64,000 nucleotides of DNA from Methanobacterium paludis. GTDB taxonomy: Archaea; Methanobacteriota; Methanobacteria; Methanobacteriales; Methanobacteriaceae. Under the pieces are notes generated by a model. The model searched no databases. It saw only the letters and a list, made by a program, of their open reading frames with translations, and had not been told where the DNA came from. Within the stretch, counting starts at the first letter, position 1. Each line of letters begins with the position of its first letter. A program made the position numbers and the translations under genes. The DNA lies in assembly GCF_000214725.1 (NCBI RefSeq), contig NC_015574.1, positions 620,001-684,000 of the forward strand, written 5' to 3'. Below, in pieces: positions 45,272 through 54,332 of the stretch.

Positions 45272-45893
45272 TTATGTAAGGACTTTCTTTTGGCACTCCC
45301 TTTGATAACTTCAACCTCACATATAAAGGCTTTGATCAAATCCTAAAAAAAAGGCACGCAGAGAACTCTTTTTACAATTTAAGACCATATAAACAAGTAT
45401 TGAAATAGGCTGTTAACAGATTAGTCATCACAGTTTCTATTTTCAATAAAATGACACAGTCCAAACCCCATTCCCCAAAAAAACCACCAAACAAACACTT
45501 CTACAATACCCTATAATACCCGAGAACATTCCTCAAGCCCAACCACCAACATCATACCAACCATTAACCCTTGATAATACATTAAATTCAAAACAAACAC
45601 CAAAAAAATTAATACAAATAAATCAAAACCCACTAAACCCTTTACCCAATTTTCACCTTTTTAGAGAAAAACAAGCCCAACAAACCCCAAATAACATCAC
45701 ACCATAATTAATTTAAATATTAATAATTTTTTAAGAATCTCAATGAATTAAAGATTAAAACTGTAAGTAACTGTGTAAAATATGTTGATTCCATAATGTA
45801 TTAGCATTAATAATTATTTTTAATATCTAATTCCAATTTGTGAATAAAACCAATGAAAACCAATGATGCTGCATGAATTTCGTTTATTTCCTT
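45272..45893. other. Spacer with strong A/C versus G/T strand skew
   Basis: The stretch 45440-45720 is very rich in A and C on the plus strand and almost free of G (seven G in 45481-45720 by count). A long stop-free plus-strand frame exists there but has no start codon and reflects composition. Beyond 45720 the DNA returns to ordinary AT-rich spacer. Confidence 0.6.
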
Positions 45894-46208
45894 TTATTTT
45901 ACTTCCCCATTTCTACAGAAATGACGACTCGGTTCACCCTCTTTGAGGCTGTTTTCTTTCCAGATGGGACAGTCATTACATTTACAAATTCTATTAGTTT
46001 TAATATCTTTACATGTGGCTTTACCTGTTGCACAGTACACTCCTGGAACTCTATCGGGTCCCATCATCATGGGGCTGTCCAGATCTTGTTGGGTTATTAA
46101 TAGCATTATTTTCAGTTTATCTTTAACGCATTGACTTTCAATTTGGACAGCGCACTTGGTGCATACACATTTTTTGATGTTTTCCATGGTAAAATCAATT
46201 TTACGCAT
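45894..46208 (-). CDS. DUF2769 cysteine-rich protein
   Basis: 104 residues with many Cys: CVCTKCAVQIESQC, GVYCATG, CKCNDC and FCRNG. Matches the DUF2769 pattern seen in the N-terminus of the GltB-like protein at 34858, here stand-alone. Likely binds metal or an Fe-S cluster; no known role. GGGGAT precedes ATG 46208. Confidence 0.78.
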   Translation of the reverse strand: MRKIDFTMENIKKCVCTKCAVQIESQCVKDKLKIMLLITQQDLDSPMMMGPDRVPGVYCATGKATCKDIKTNRICKCNDCPIWKENSLKEGEPSRHFCRNGEVK

Positions 46209-46301
46209 CTCAAATCCCCAGGTACAACTTATTTTAATATTATTTTAATTTTGTAACATTTAAATCATTAATTATGTTTTATAATCCTTGCATGCATGTT
46301 T

Positions 46302-46490
46302 TTATGCTCCTTGCCCGTATATGGCTGCTCCAATGAAAAAAAGTACTATTCCTACGATTAAAAAACTTGTAGGCAGCAAGTTCCATCTTGCTATGTAGTG
46401 ACCAAACACAAAAATTACATTTAAAATTATTATAAATGATCCTAGAGCATAAAATAAAAATCCTAACTTATTTATTGTTTTTGGGTCCAT
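46302..46490 (-). CDS. Small two-span membrane protein
   Basis: 62 residues, two hydrophobic helices (about 9-30 and 40-60) joined by a short HYIARWN turn. No recognisable family. Confidence 0.55.
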   Translation of the reverse strand: MDPKTINKLGFLFYALGSFIIILNVIFVFGHYIARWNLLPTSFLIVGIVLFFIGAAIYGQGA

Positions 46491-46664
46491 GTTTCTGGTT
46501 TAGAAATCTCTCTTTATAGAGTTATTCAAATTAAGTTTTAAATTATCTTAAGGTATCGTAAGGGAATTACTGATTATATTAAAAGATTATAGGGATTCAA
46601 ACAATTTTTTGGTTTATTTCGTTTGAAAACGATGCTACTAATCTTGATATTACTAATCTTAAAT

Positions 46665-46961
46665 TTACATTCTCTCGAGAGCGTTTTCCATGGATTTAAC
46701 ATGCTTGATTTCTATTTTATTATAGAATGCAAAACCTATTTCCTTGAAATACCTTATCACAGCATCTTGAGCTGGTGCTTCAACCACATATAAAATTGTA
46801 TGTTCAAGTGGGGAAAAAACTCCTGTTATAACTTTTATTCCCTCTTTCCGGGCAAAATTGTCCTTTTTACTTGATAGTTCTTTAATTATAATCTTGTTTT
46901 CTTTATTAAACATGGGGCAAGATTCAACGCTGTGTTTCATATGCACACTATACATTGGCAT
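46665..46961 (-). CDS. Small conserved alpha/beta protein
   Basis: 98 residues: MYSVHMKHSVESCPMFNKEN, KVITGVFSPLEHTILYVVEA and YFKEIGFAFYNKIEIKHV suggest a dimeric ferredoxin-like fold, as in several short archaeal proteins. Function unknown. Upstream spacer carries AGGAGG before the ATG. Confidence 0.6.
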   Translation of the reverse strand: MPMYSVHMKHSVESCPMFNKENKIIIKELSSKKDNFARKEGIKVITGVFSPLEHTILYVVEAPAQDAVIRYFKEIGFAFYNKIEIKHVKSMENALERM

Positions 46962-47147
46962 ATTCCAACCTCCTACTTGTTTAATTCTTGGTATATGTTT
47001 GTTAAAACAAAAACTTATTATTTACTATTAAAATTAATTAGATTTTAAATTCTTTAAATTAAAAAATAAGCACCATAATAACTTAAAATTATAATCATTA
47101 AATTATTCATTAATAATAACTCAATTGGAACTGTAGTGGGTTTATTT

Positions 47148-47315
47148 TTACTCTTTATCCTCCTCATCCCTGCGGGACTTGAATACGTACCCGCATTTAG
47201 TACAGGTCACGGCTCCTGTTGTTGCATGGGCATGATGCACAGGGTCGAGACTTCTTTTAATGGTTTTGTCTTGACAACCACATTTAGGACATTTCTCGCT
47301 TAATTTAATTTTCAT
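47148..47315 (-). CDS. 55-residue zinc-ribbon protein
   Basis: Short gene: MKIKLSEKCPKCGCQDKT... CTKCGYVFKSRRDEE with two CxxC pairs (CPKC, CTKC), a zinc ribbon with histidines between (DPVHHAHA). GGGGAG precedes the ATG. Unknown function; possibly a nucleic-acid or redox-linked metal protein. Confidence 0.72.
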   Translation of the reverse strand: MKIKLSEKCPKCGCQDKTIKRSLDPVHHAHATTGAVTCTKCGYVFKSRRDEEDKE

Positions 47316-47658
47316 AGTTTTCTCCCCTTTGATCTTGATACATTATATTGCAGATAAGGCAAATGAGCAAACTAAAAATCTACTTTAATTATATCTTTCT
47401 AATCATTTATCAAATTTTATCATTAGAACAAAGAATTAGTTAAATAGTAAACAATGATTAGAAATCAATCAATATTAATTAATGTTTGATCAATTAATTA
47501 AATATCAATGTTCAGAATAAGGATTGGGATAAAATTTACAGAATCTGAATATATTTGACCGTTGAAGGTTCAGTTTAGTATAAAAAGAAGAAAAATAAGC
47601 CAGTTAAAGTACTAAAAAGGTTTTTGAGAGGAATTTGCGGAAATTTTAAATGAATGAA
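47316..47658. other. AT-rich spacer
   Basis: No gene recognised; repeats of AATTAATT-type sequence near 47470-47510. Confidence 0.4.
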
Positions 47659-48183
47659 CTACTTTTTTTTCACTATTTTATCCATAGAATCTTTAATTGA
47701 ATTAACCCATGGTTTTAAAATGTTTTTAGCATCTTCTGTAGTTTTATTTTCCTGTTTGCCGTCTCGTTTTCCCTGATCTAAGATGTTATTTTTATTAGTT
47801 ATGTAATCTTCAAGCCAATCTGCTAATTCATAGTTGGATAGGTTTTTTGAATAGACCCATGCATAACCCTCATGTTCACTGCTCAAAGTGAGTTCACCTT
47901 CAACCACATTTCCAGACATTATGATGTGAACAGCCCTTATTATATGTAAATTCTGTTCAGCAGCTCCAACTACGTGATCAAGGGCTATTTTTAGTTTAGT
48001 TTCTTCATAGACTTCCCTTGTTAATGCATGGTCAAAGGATTCATCTTGATCTACTTTTCCACCGGGAAGTTCCCATTTCCCGGGATTAGTCTTGGAATCT
48101 GTAGATCTCTTGAGAATGAGAATTTTACCATTTTCATCAGTGAGAAACACTCGAACTGCAAGTCCATAAACGTGGTTTATCAT
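47659..48183 (-). CDS. Nudix hydrolase
   Basis: 174 residues. Nudix box GGKVDQDESFDHALTREVYE followed by ETKLKI matches GX5EX7REUXEEXGU. Hydrolyses a nucleoside diphosphate-linked compound, substrate unknown. C-terminal 45 residues are Lys/Asp-rich and may be disordered. Confidence 0.9.
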   Translation of the reverse strand: MINHVYGLAVRVFLTDENGKILILKRSTDSKTNPGKWELPGGKVDQDESFDHALTREVYEETKLKIALDHVVGAAEQNLHIIRAVHIIMSGNVVEGELTLSSEHEGYAWVYSKNLSNYELADWLEDYITNKNNILDQGKRDGKQENKTTEDAKNILKPWVNSIKDSMDKIVKKK

Positions 48184-48372
48184 TTAATCATAATCCTTTA
48201 ATTTACAATCTTAAACTTGTATTATATTAGGTTTAGTTTACTTATAATGGTTAATATTTTTGAGATTAAAATATCCGTATCTCCGATTCTTTGTTTAAAA
48301 AATATAAAAAATATAAAAGAAAGAAAAAAATAGAATTTTCCTAATTTCAAGTAATTTTTAGACTAATGCCTG

Positions 48373-49119
48373 TTATACACATGCCTCGTTATACACATTA
48401 TCTATCATTGATTGGACATCGCCTGTTTCTGTGTAGTTGTAACCATTGTTTAACATGTACTGGCCCGGATCTGTGATCCCTGTAAAACTTGATGGGGAGA
48501 AATAATCGTCATGTGATCTAGGTAACCAGTTTAAACCAGTTATCTGGACTGATGTAGAATAAAAAATAGTAAACACCTTTTTATTTCCCTTTGTTTCTTT
48601 GTACCAGGGTGTGCCCATTTCATAAAGCGTTCCTGCACATGCGCCACCGTATATATCCACTATTAATGCGTTACTTGGCACATCTTGAAGCACTGCATCA
48701 TGTTCATTTGGCCCTATTCCATAATTCACAGCATAAACACCTTTTGCTTTTAAACCGTTGACTATTTCATTCACACGGCCATTATCTTCTGTTATTGAGT
48801 TTATATTGTCGCTTGTAATGTAAACGGGTCTTGTTTGAATTTCTGTGTTCTGGTTGTTATCACTACTCTGATTTGTTTCGTTGATTTGGTTTGTTTCATT
48901 ACTCTTATTTCCATCGAGTGGGGTGTTGTTAGCAACTTTGTATTTGTACATGTACGCTGCATTCACAGTTGCAACGTCGTTTTCATTTAAAAGTTTGTCA
49001 TTTAAATCTACTGTTGGTTGTACTTGTGGCTCAATCGGATTGCTTTCTCCAAATGCGGAGAGAATAGACAGAAACAAGCTCGCTGCAAATACCAATGCAT
49101 ATGTTGATTTTCTATTAAT
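48373..49119 (-). CDS. Secreted protein with ATT-type start, unknown family
   Basis: About 248 residues from ATT 49119. Signal peptide INRKSTYALVFAASLFLSIL, then Asn/Thr/Gln-rich low-complexity (SNETNQINETNQSSDNNQNT), then a folded C-terminal part (GIGPNEHDAVLQDVPSNALI, IYGGACAGTLYEMGTPWY, HDDYFSPSSF) that is typical of methanobacterial surface proteins. No in-frame ATG/GTG/TTG gives a basic signal-peptide n-region: TTG 49095 would begin inside it. GGAGG-N7-ATT matches the other secreted gene exactly. Confidence 0.7.
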   Translation of the reverse strand: MNRKSTYALVFAASLFLSILSAFGESNPIEPQVQPTVDLNDKLLNENDVATVNAAYMYKYKVANNTPLDGNKSNETNQINETNQSSDNNQNTEIQTRPVYITSDNINSITEDNGRVNEIVNGLKAKGVYAVNYGIGPNEHDAVLQDVPSNALIVDIYGGACAGTLYEMGTPWYKETKGNKKVFTIFYSTSVQITGLNWLPRSHDDYFSPSSFTGITDPGQYMLNNGYNYTETGDVQSMIDNVYNEACV

Positions 49120-49126
49120 TTGATCG

Positions 49127-49152
49127 CCTCCAATTCCAAATTTACTTATAAA
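49127..49152 (-). promoter_or_regulatory. TATA-like box and GGAGG of the second secreted protein gene
   Basis: TTTATAAG (49145-49152), 13 bases, GGAGG (49127-49131), seven bases, ATT (49117-49119). Spacing identical to 45236-45271. Confidence 0.6.
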
Positions 49153-49205
49153 GCAATTTGGATAACACAGAGATCATAACATATTTACATATAAATCTTT
49201 TGGTC

Positions 49206-49622
49206 TAAAATCTGAAAAACGGCGATTATAAGGCTCTTTTTTAGATTTAAGACAAGTTTAGAAGAGATGAAAGTAACATATTTCGTAAGGCTGTTGTCTG
49301 TTTGTATTTTTGACAAACTCCAGATATTCAAACGTTATTCTAAAAAATAAACCGTTATAATTTTTATGTTTCTTTAATAACAACTGTGGGAAATTCAAAT
49401 GGTTAGTTATAGGTTAATATTTTTTGATAATATGATGCTAAATGGGTTTATTTTGGATTAAATAAGTTTTATACAGCTAAAATATTAGTTTCAAGTTCTG
49501 AAAATTTGTTTCAGTCAGATTTTTGTAAGGCCCATTTTTTTATATAAAACCCTGAAAAAAGTAATATTAACAAACCTCAAAATGATAAAATTTAGATGTT
49601 ATGCAGTTCATAATTCTTATCG
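49206..49622. other. AT-rich spacer before the prenyltransferase pair
   Basis: No gene seen. Contains the divergent promoter region; the prenyltransferase GTG at 49623 has no clear Shine-Dalgarno, so leaderless translation is possible. Confidence 0.4.
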
Positions 49623-50558
49623 GTGATACCCTTTATTACAAACCATAAGGCTAACCTATTTAAACTTATTAAACTGGGAAAACCGCAGTTTGCATTTGGA
49701 TTATTTTTCTATTTTTGTATTGGGGCTTTGCTTGCTGTTTTATTCAATGCGGACTTTGTTTTAAGCAAATTTATACTGGGATACGTTATTCTATTTCTTG
49801 CCACACTTGCGGTACATTACCACAACGATTATTTTGATTTTGAGGCAGATCAGTACGTCACACCAACTGCAATTTCAGGTGGTAGTGGAGTCCTGGTTGA
49901 AAATCCACAGTGGAGGGAGTTATCAAAAAGGATAGCAATCAGCATTATAGGGTTATCCATACTTTTTGCCGTAATTTTTACAGTTATATTTTCTTACACA
50001 ATATGGTTTTTATTGTTTGTCATTTTTGGAAACCTTTTAGCGTGGTTCTACGCTGCTCCTCCTGTTAAACTATCCTATAGAGGATTAGGAGAATTTGGAA
50101 ATACTGCAATTGGTATTTTATTTCCCGCCATGGGCTATTTTGCATTAATGGGAACATTAGACCTTCCATTTTTGGTTTTCATTATGCCCTTAATCTTTTT
50201 ACAGTTAATATTCACAATCAGTGTTGAGATCCCTGATATGGAGGGGGATAAGCTGGGTGGTAAAGTTACCTGGATTGTGTCACGCGGTCGTGGTTTTGGT
50301 TTCAAGTTGATTGCATTTTCCGGCTTTATGGTAACTGTTTCATTTCTTATTATTTCTTTTACAAACTTATTTCCACTTAATTTAGATTTTAGAATACTTG
50401 CACTGTTTTCGTTGATTCCACTGAGTTTAGGGATTGTAGAATTAATAAAAAAACCGTTGGATAAGGTATCTGCCACAAAATTTGCAACTTACAACCTTGT
50501 TTCCATATTTACAGTTTTAATCTTAATTAACTGCTATTTAATCTACATATTGGGATGA
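49623..50558 (+). CDS. UbiA-family prenyltransferase, tandem copy 1
   Basis: 311 residues, about eight to nine membrane helices. Both prenyl-transfer Asp motifs are present: NDYFDFEADQ (~68) and DMEGDKLGGKVT (~198). Aromatic prenyltransferase/MenA-like core. Methanogens make no menaquinone, so a lipid or other isoprenoid is more likely. GTG start; no nearby Shine-Dalgarno. Closely related to the next gene. Confidence 0.85.
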   Translation: MIPFITNHKANLFKLIKLGKPQFAFGLFFYFCIGALLAVLFNADFVLSKFILGYVILFLATLAVHYHNDYFDFEADQYVTPTAISGGSGVLVENPQWRELSKRIAISIIGLSILFAVIFTVIFSYTIWFLLFVIFGNLLAWFYAAPPVKLSYRGLGEFGNTAIGILFPAMGYFALMGTLDLPFLVFIMPLIFLQLIFTISVEIPDMEGDKLGGKVTWIVSRGRGFGFKLIAFSGFMVTVSFLIISFTNLFPLNLDFRILALFSLIPLSLGIVELIKKPLDKVSATKFATYNLVSIFTVLILINCYLIYILG

Positions 50559-50654
50559 TCTTAAATTATTTGAATAGATTAATTGTTGAGAAGGTTAGTC
50601 ATTAGAGAAAGGTTAGTCATTAGAAAGATCTTAATTGAGTAAAGGGTTGTCAAA

Positions 50655-51611
50655 ATGGATAAAGACCAAAGAGAGTTCCTGATTTATAACGATTTCACGG
50701 CTGACACATTATTTAAAGTTATTAAGTTAGGCAGGCCCCAGTATTTAGTTGGTAACTTTCTTCTTTTCACCATGGGAGCTTTGCTTGCTGTTTTATTCAG
50801 TGCGGACTTTGTTTTAAGTAAGTTCTTACTGGGATACTCTGTTTTGTTCACGGCTCATCTTGCAGTTCACTACAGTAACGATTATTTTGATTTTGATACT
50901 GACCATTACAACGCACCAACTGCAATTTCAGGTGGTAGTGGAATTCTGGTTGAAAATCCTGAATTGAGAGAGTTTTCAAAATGGTTTTCTATTTTTCTTG
51001 TAGGTTTATCTCTGGCTCTTACAGCAGCTTTTACGATTATTTTTAATTATCCCCTATCTTTCTTCCTGTTCCTGTTATTTGGAAACCTTCTGGCATGGTT
51101 TTACACGGCTCCTCCTGTCAAACTGGTTTACAGAAGGTTGGGGGAAGTTGCAAACATGGTTGCAGTTGTCATATTTTTAGGAACAGGCTACTTTGCCCTA
51201 ATGGGGACATTAGACCTTCCATTTTTTATTTTTACAGTTCCAGTAATCTTTTTACAGTTAATCTTTATCAATAGCTTTGAGATCCCTGATATGGAGGGTG
51301 ATAAGCTGGGTGGTAAGGTTACCTGGATTGTGTCACGTGGCCGTGGTTTTGGTTTTAAGTTGATTGCGGTTTCAGGATTTCTGGCTACTTTTTCGTTTCT
51401 TGTTATCTCATTTACGAATTTGTTTCCTTCAACCCTGGATTTTAGGGTGCTTGCACTTATTTCGTTGATTTCTTTGAGTTTAGGGATTGTGGAGGTGGTG
51501 AAAAAACCTTTGGATAGGGTATCTGCAACGAAATTTGCCAGTATTAACGTTGCATCACTTTTCATCATGTCGATTTTAATTAACTGTTACTTGATCTATC
51601 TCCTAAAATGA
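50655..51611 (+). CDS. UbiA-family prenyltransferase, tandem copy 2
   Basis: 318 residues, with the same motifs (NDYFDFDTDHY; DMEGDKLGGKVTWIVSRGRG). Long identical blocks in both DNA and protein with the previous gene show a tandem duplication; the N-terminal 15 residues and loop between the helices differ. Probably one operon with copy 1. Confidence 0.85.
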   Translation: MDKDQREFLIYNDFTADTLFKVIKLGRPQYLVGNFLLFTMGALLAVLFSADFVLSKFLLGYSVLFTAHLAVHYSNDYFDFDTDHYNAPTAISGGSGILVENPELREFSKWFSIFLVGLSLALTAAFTIIFNYPLSFFLFLLFGNLLAWFYTAPPVKLVYRRLGEVANMVAVVIFLGTGYFALMGTLDLPFFIFTVPVIFLQLIFINSFEIPDMEGDKLGGKVTWIVSRGRGFGFKLIAVSGFLATFSFLVISFTNLFPSTLDFRVLALISLISLSLGIVEVVKKPLDRVSATKFASINVASLFIMSILINCYLIYLLK

Positions 51612-51777
51612 AACTTCAGTTAAGTCAAGACATCTCAAAGATCCTTAAAAATAGGAAGTTTAATTAATCTAATTGTTTATTGGTAGTTTAATAAACGGTA
51701 GTTTAATAACATGTCTTGTGTGGTAAACCCGTATATTTAGGATAACTTGATGAACTGATACTTTTTGAGGTTTATTT

Positions 51778-52410
51778 GTGAGTGTAAATAATGGTGTTAG
51801 AACTTCGGATTTTGTTTCCAGGATCTCTCTGGAAATTCCCTCTGACGGTATAACATTTAAAGATTTTCTGGAACTTATAGGAGAACAAGGATTTTTAATG
51901 TCATGTATTATCCTGGTGGCTCCTTTTTTACTTCCAGTATCAATTCCAGGGAGTAGTTTGCCATTTGGATTGGCCATAATCTTAATAAATATGGGCATAC
52001 TGTTCAATAGGCATCCTCTGCTCCCTAAACGTGTTATGGAATATAAAATATCCCAAGATAATATGCTACGTATTTTAAATGGAATGGTTCGTGTTTTGAC
52101 AACTTTAGAAAAGTTTACAAAGCAACGTTCTATGTTTTTGTTTAATACGCAGGTCATGAAGTATGTAAACAGTTTAATAATAATTTTTTGTGCATTTTTG
52201 CTGATGTTACCATTGCCAGTTCCTTTAACAGATTTTTTACCAGCTTATGGGATTCTTTTTTTGGCGGTTGGTTCGCTTGAGCGTGATGGATACTTGATTT
52301 TTGCAGGCTACCTCTTGGTGATTATAACTACCATTTACTTCAGTTTGATAGCAATACTTGGACTAAGCGGAATGAAAATTATTTTAGCCCATTTAGGGTT
52401 GCCTTACTAA
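51778..52410 (+). CDS. ExoD-family membrane protein
   Basis: 210 residues. N-terminal amphipathic stretch, then helices with LVAPFLLPVSIPGSSLPFGL (~45-64), NRHPLLPKRVM and FLPAYGILFLAVGSLERDGY: the ExoD (exopolysaccharide synthesis) pattern. Its exact role is not established in archaea. GTG start with GAGGTT upstream. May be co-transcribed with the prenyltransferases. Confidence 0.82.
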   Translation: MSVNNGVRTSDFVSRISLEIPSDGITFKDFLELIGEQGFLMSCIILVAPFLLPVSIPGSSLPFGLAIILINMGILFNRHPLLPKRVMEYKISQDNMLRILNGMVRVLTTLEKFTKQRSMFLFNTQVMKYVNSLIIIFCAFLLMLPLPVPLTDFLPAYGILFLAVGSLERDGYLIFAGYLLVIITTIYFSLIAILGLSGMKIILAHLGLPY

Positions 52411-52615
52411 ACTTGGGAATATAAATGCGAGGATATGGCTAATCTAAGGTATGATTGTTAAGATTAAAAAATTAAATTTATTTATCTAATTCCAATGGGG
52501 TTTGAGGTTTTTAAAGAATTATAACCAAATCTTAAAGGTATAAGTGGGATGATAATAATATTAGAAATATAGCAAATAGTATTTATGAACTAGAGTATCC
52601 CATGGAGGTTAAGTG

Positions 52616-52897
52616 ATGTCAGAGGAAAATGTAGTATACATCGGAAACAAACCAGTAATGAACTATGTGTTAGCAGTTGTGACTCAGATGAATTCAGGAA
52701 TCCCCGAAGTCATGTTGAAGGCCAGAGGAAGAGCTATAAGTAGAGCAGTGGATGTTGCAGAAATTGTAAGGAACAGGTTCATAACAGACTTGGAACTTGG
52801 AACTATAAACATTTCCACAGAGGAAATGACGAACAAAGAAGGATCAAACAGCAACGTTTCAGCCATAGAAATACAGCTTTGCAAAGTAAAAGAATAA
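52616..52897 (+). CDS. albA: Alba DNA/RNA-binding chromatin protein
   Basis: 93 residues. YIGNKPVMNYVLAVVTQMNS and LKARGRAISRAVDVAEIVRN are diagnostic Alba regions, including the basic GNKP loop that touches nucleic acid. GGAGGTTA five bases before ATG 52616; the in-frame GTG at 52613 is too close to it. Confidence 0.93.
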   Translation: MSEENVVYIGNKPVMNYVLAVVTQMNSGIPEVMLKARGRAISRAVDVAEIVRNRFITDLELGTINISTEEMTNKEGSNSNVSAIEIQLCKVKE

Positions 52898-52986
52898 AGA
52901 ATCAAATGAATTTTTATTTTAATTTTTTAAGTCAATATACACCTTTAATTATCATTTGATAATTCATTCTTTTTTATTTTAGGGAT

Positions 52987-53742
52987 TTAATACGTTAAGT
53001 AAATGCCCAGTACCACCATCACTATGAAATACAATATATTTGTGAAAACTATCAAATAATAAATCAAAGTTTTTATCTGGCCTAATGTGGCTAATGGATC
53101 TGTTATTTTATTGTTTGCAACACTTTCAAAGAATTTTTGAGAGAATACAACGGCGCAGATAGGAATGATTATTAAATAAAGGGGATTATCAATAAAATAA
53201 CCTAAAAATTTCATTATATCTTGAAATGCCCATAAAAGGAACAATAAAATGAATGATATGAAATATAACCCACATATAGCATAAACTCTCTTCATTTCCC
53301 TGATGGTGTTTACCTTTTTGGTTCTCTGGAAGTAATAAAGTAATCCTGATAATATTAAAGCAATTACTGCCATTAAAGTGAAAGGCAGATAACTGTAGAT
53401 GAAACCGAATTCTATTGGAAAAATCGTGAAGGTCAAAATGATAAATGCAGAGTTAGTAACGAGATTTTTAGGGTCGTAGGACTTTATCTTTTGGTCGCGT
53501 TTTTTTAAGTAACTCTGCTTCTCCCCACGCTTTATGTCGTTGTAAATTTCAATTCCTTTATCTGATTTCTGTTTTTCTATTACTGAATCATTCACATACA
53601 AATTTGATTCATTATCATCAATTTCAATTTCTTCGGCATAATCCAATTTACCCCCGCATTGACACCTTTCAAAGTCTTCGGGAAGTTCTCCTTCTTCCAG
53701 TTCGTAGTATCCTCCACAGCTTTCACATATAAGATAACCCAT
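52987..53742 (-). CDS. Zinc-finger membrane protein, unknown
   Basis: 251 residues: N-terminal CESCGGYYELEEGELPEDFE, then CQCGG (two Cys pairs), an acidic/charged linker, and about five hydrophobic helices (from residue ~105). Cytosolic metal-binding head with membrane tail; no family name recognised. Confidence 0.7.
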   Translation of the reverse strand: MGYLICESCGGYYELEEGELPEDFERCQCGGKLDYAEEIEIDDNESNLYVNDSVIEKQKSDKGIEIYNDIKRGEKQSYLKKRDQKIKSYDPKNLVTNSAFIILTFTIFPIEFGFIYSYLPFTLMAVIALILSGLLYYFQRTKKVNTIREMKRVYAICGLYFISFILLFLLWAFQDIMKFLGYFIDNPLYLIIIPICAVVFSQKFFESVANNKITDPLATLGQIKTLIYYLIVFTNILYFIVMVVLGIYLTY

Positions 53743-53877
53743 TTAAACCACTCGTTTTAGGGGTTATAATGAAGATATTAATATTATTTGTTATTTTAAT
53801 CCGGCAACGCTCATGTAATATTATATTATGAAAAATTATAAAAAATATGGGTTTGATAATAATAGTGAGGTAACAAA

Positions 53878-54165
53878 ATGCTGTCAAAAATACCAATAGA
53901 AATTGGAAAAATAAAAAAAGCAGATTTAGATAAAGAAATATTAAGAGCAGCCATAATAGGAGAACTTGATGCCATAAATCTTTACGAAGAACTTGCAAAT
54001 ATGACAGATAGTGAGGATCTCAAGGCAGTTCTTTTAGATGTGGCCCAAGAAGAAAAAACCCATGTAGGTGAATTCCAGGCCCTGCTGTTAAGAAAAGATG
54101 AAGAACAGGTAATAGAACTACAAAAAGGTAAAAAAGAGGTAGAAGAGTTGACAGGAACTAAATAG
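53878..54165 (+). CDS. Short ferritin-like / rubrerythrin-type protein
   Basis: 95 residues, helical: RAAIIGELDAINLYEELANM and LDVAQEEKTHVGEFQALLLR give the E...Y...EExxH iron-binding pattern of the ferritin-like family in a single hairpin. It needs dimerisation for a full di-iron site, as in encapsulated ferritins; no encapsulin shell gene is present in the window. GAGGTAAC upstream. Confidence 0.72.
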   Translation: MLSKIPIEIGKIKKADLDKEILRAAIIGELDAINLYEELANMTDSEDLKAVLLDVAQEEKTHVGEFQALLLRKDEEQVIELQKGKKEVEELTGTK

Positions 54166-54332
54166 TTTCTTAAAAAGAACACTAAATGTTTCTAGCAATG
54201 AAATGATTCATCTTATTAGTTCAACATAATTAAATTAATTTATTTACTATTTTATTCACATTTTTTTATTAGTTTTGGTTTGTAAGTTGTATCTGTTAGA
54301 GGTAAAAATGGCGTTAAATAGGAGTGTTATTG

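Noticed and set aside
45450..45722. A stop-free plus-strand frame of about 90 codons in the A/C-rich spacer.
   Set aside because: It has no ATG, GTG or TTG and its openness follows from the shortage of G and T in the strand.
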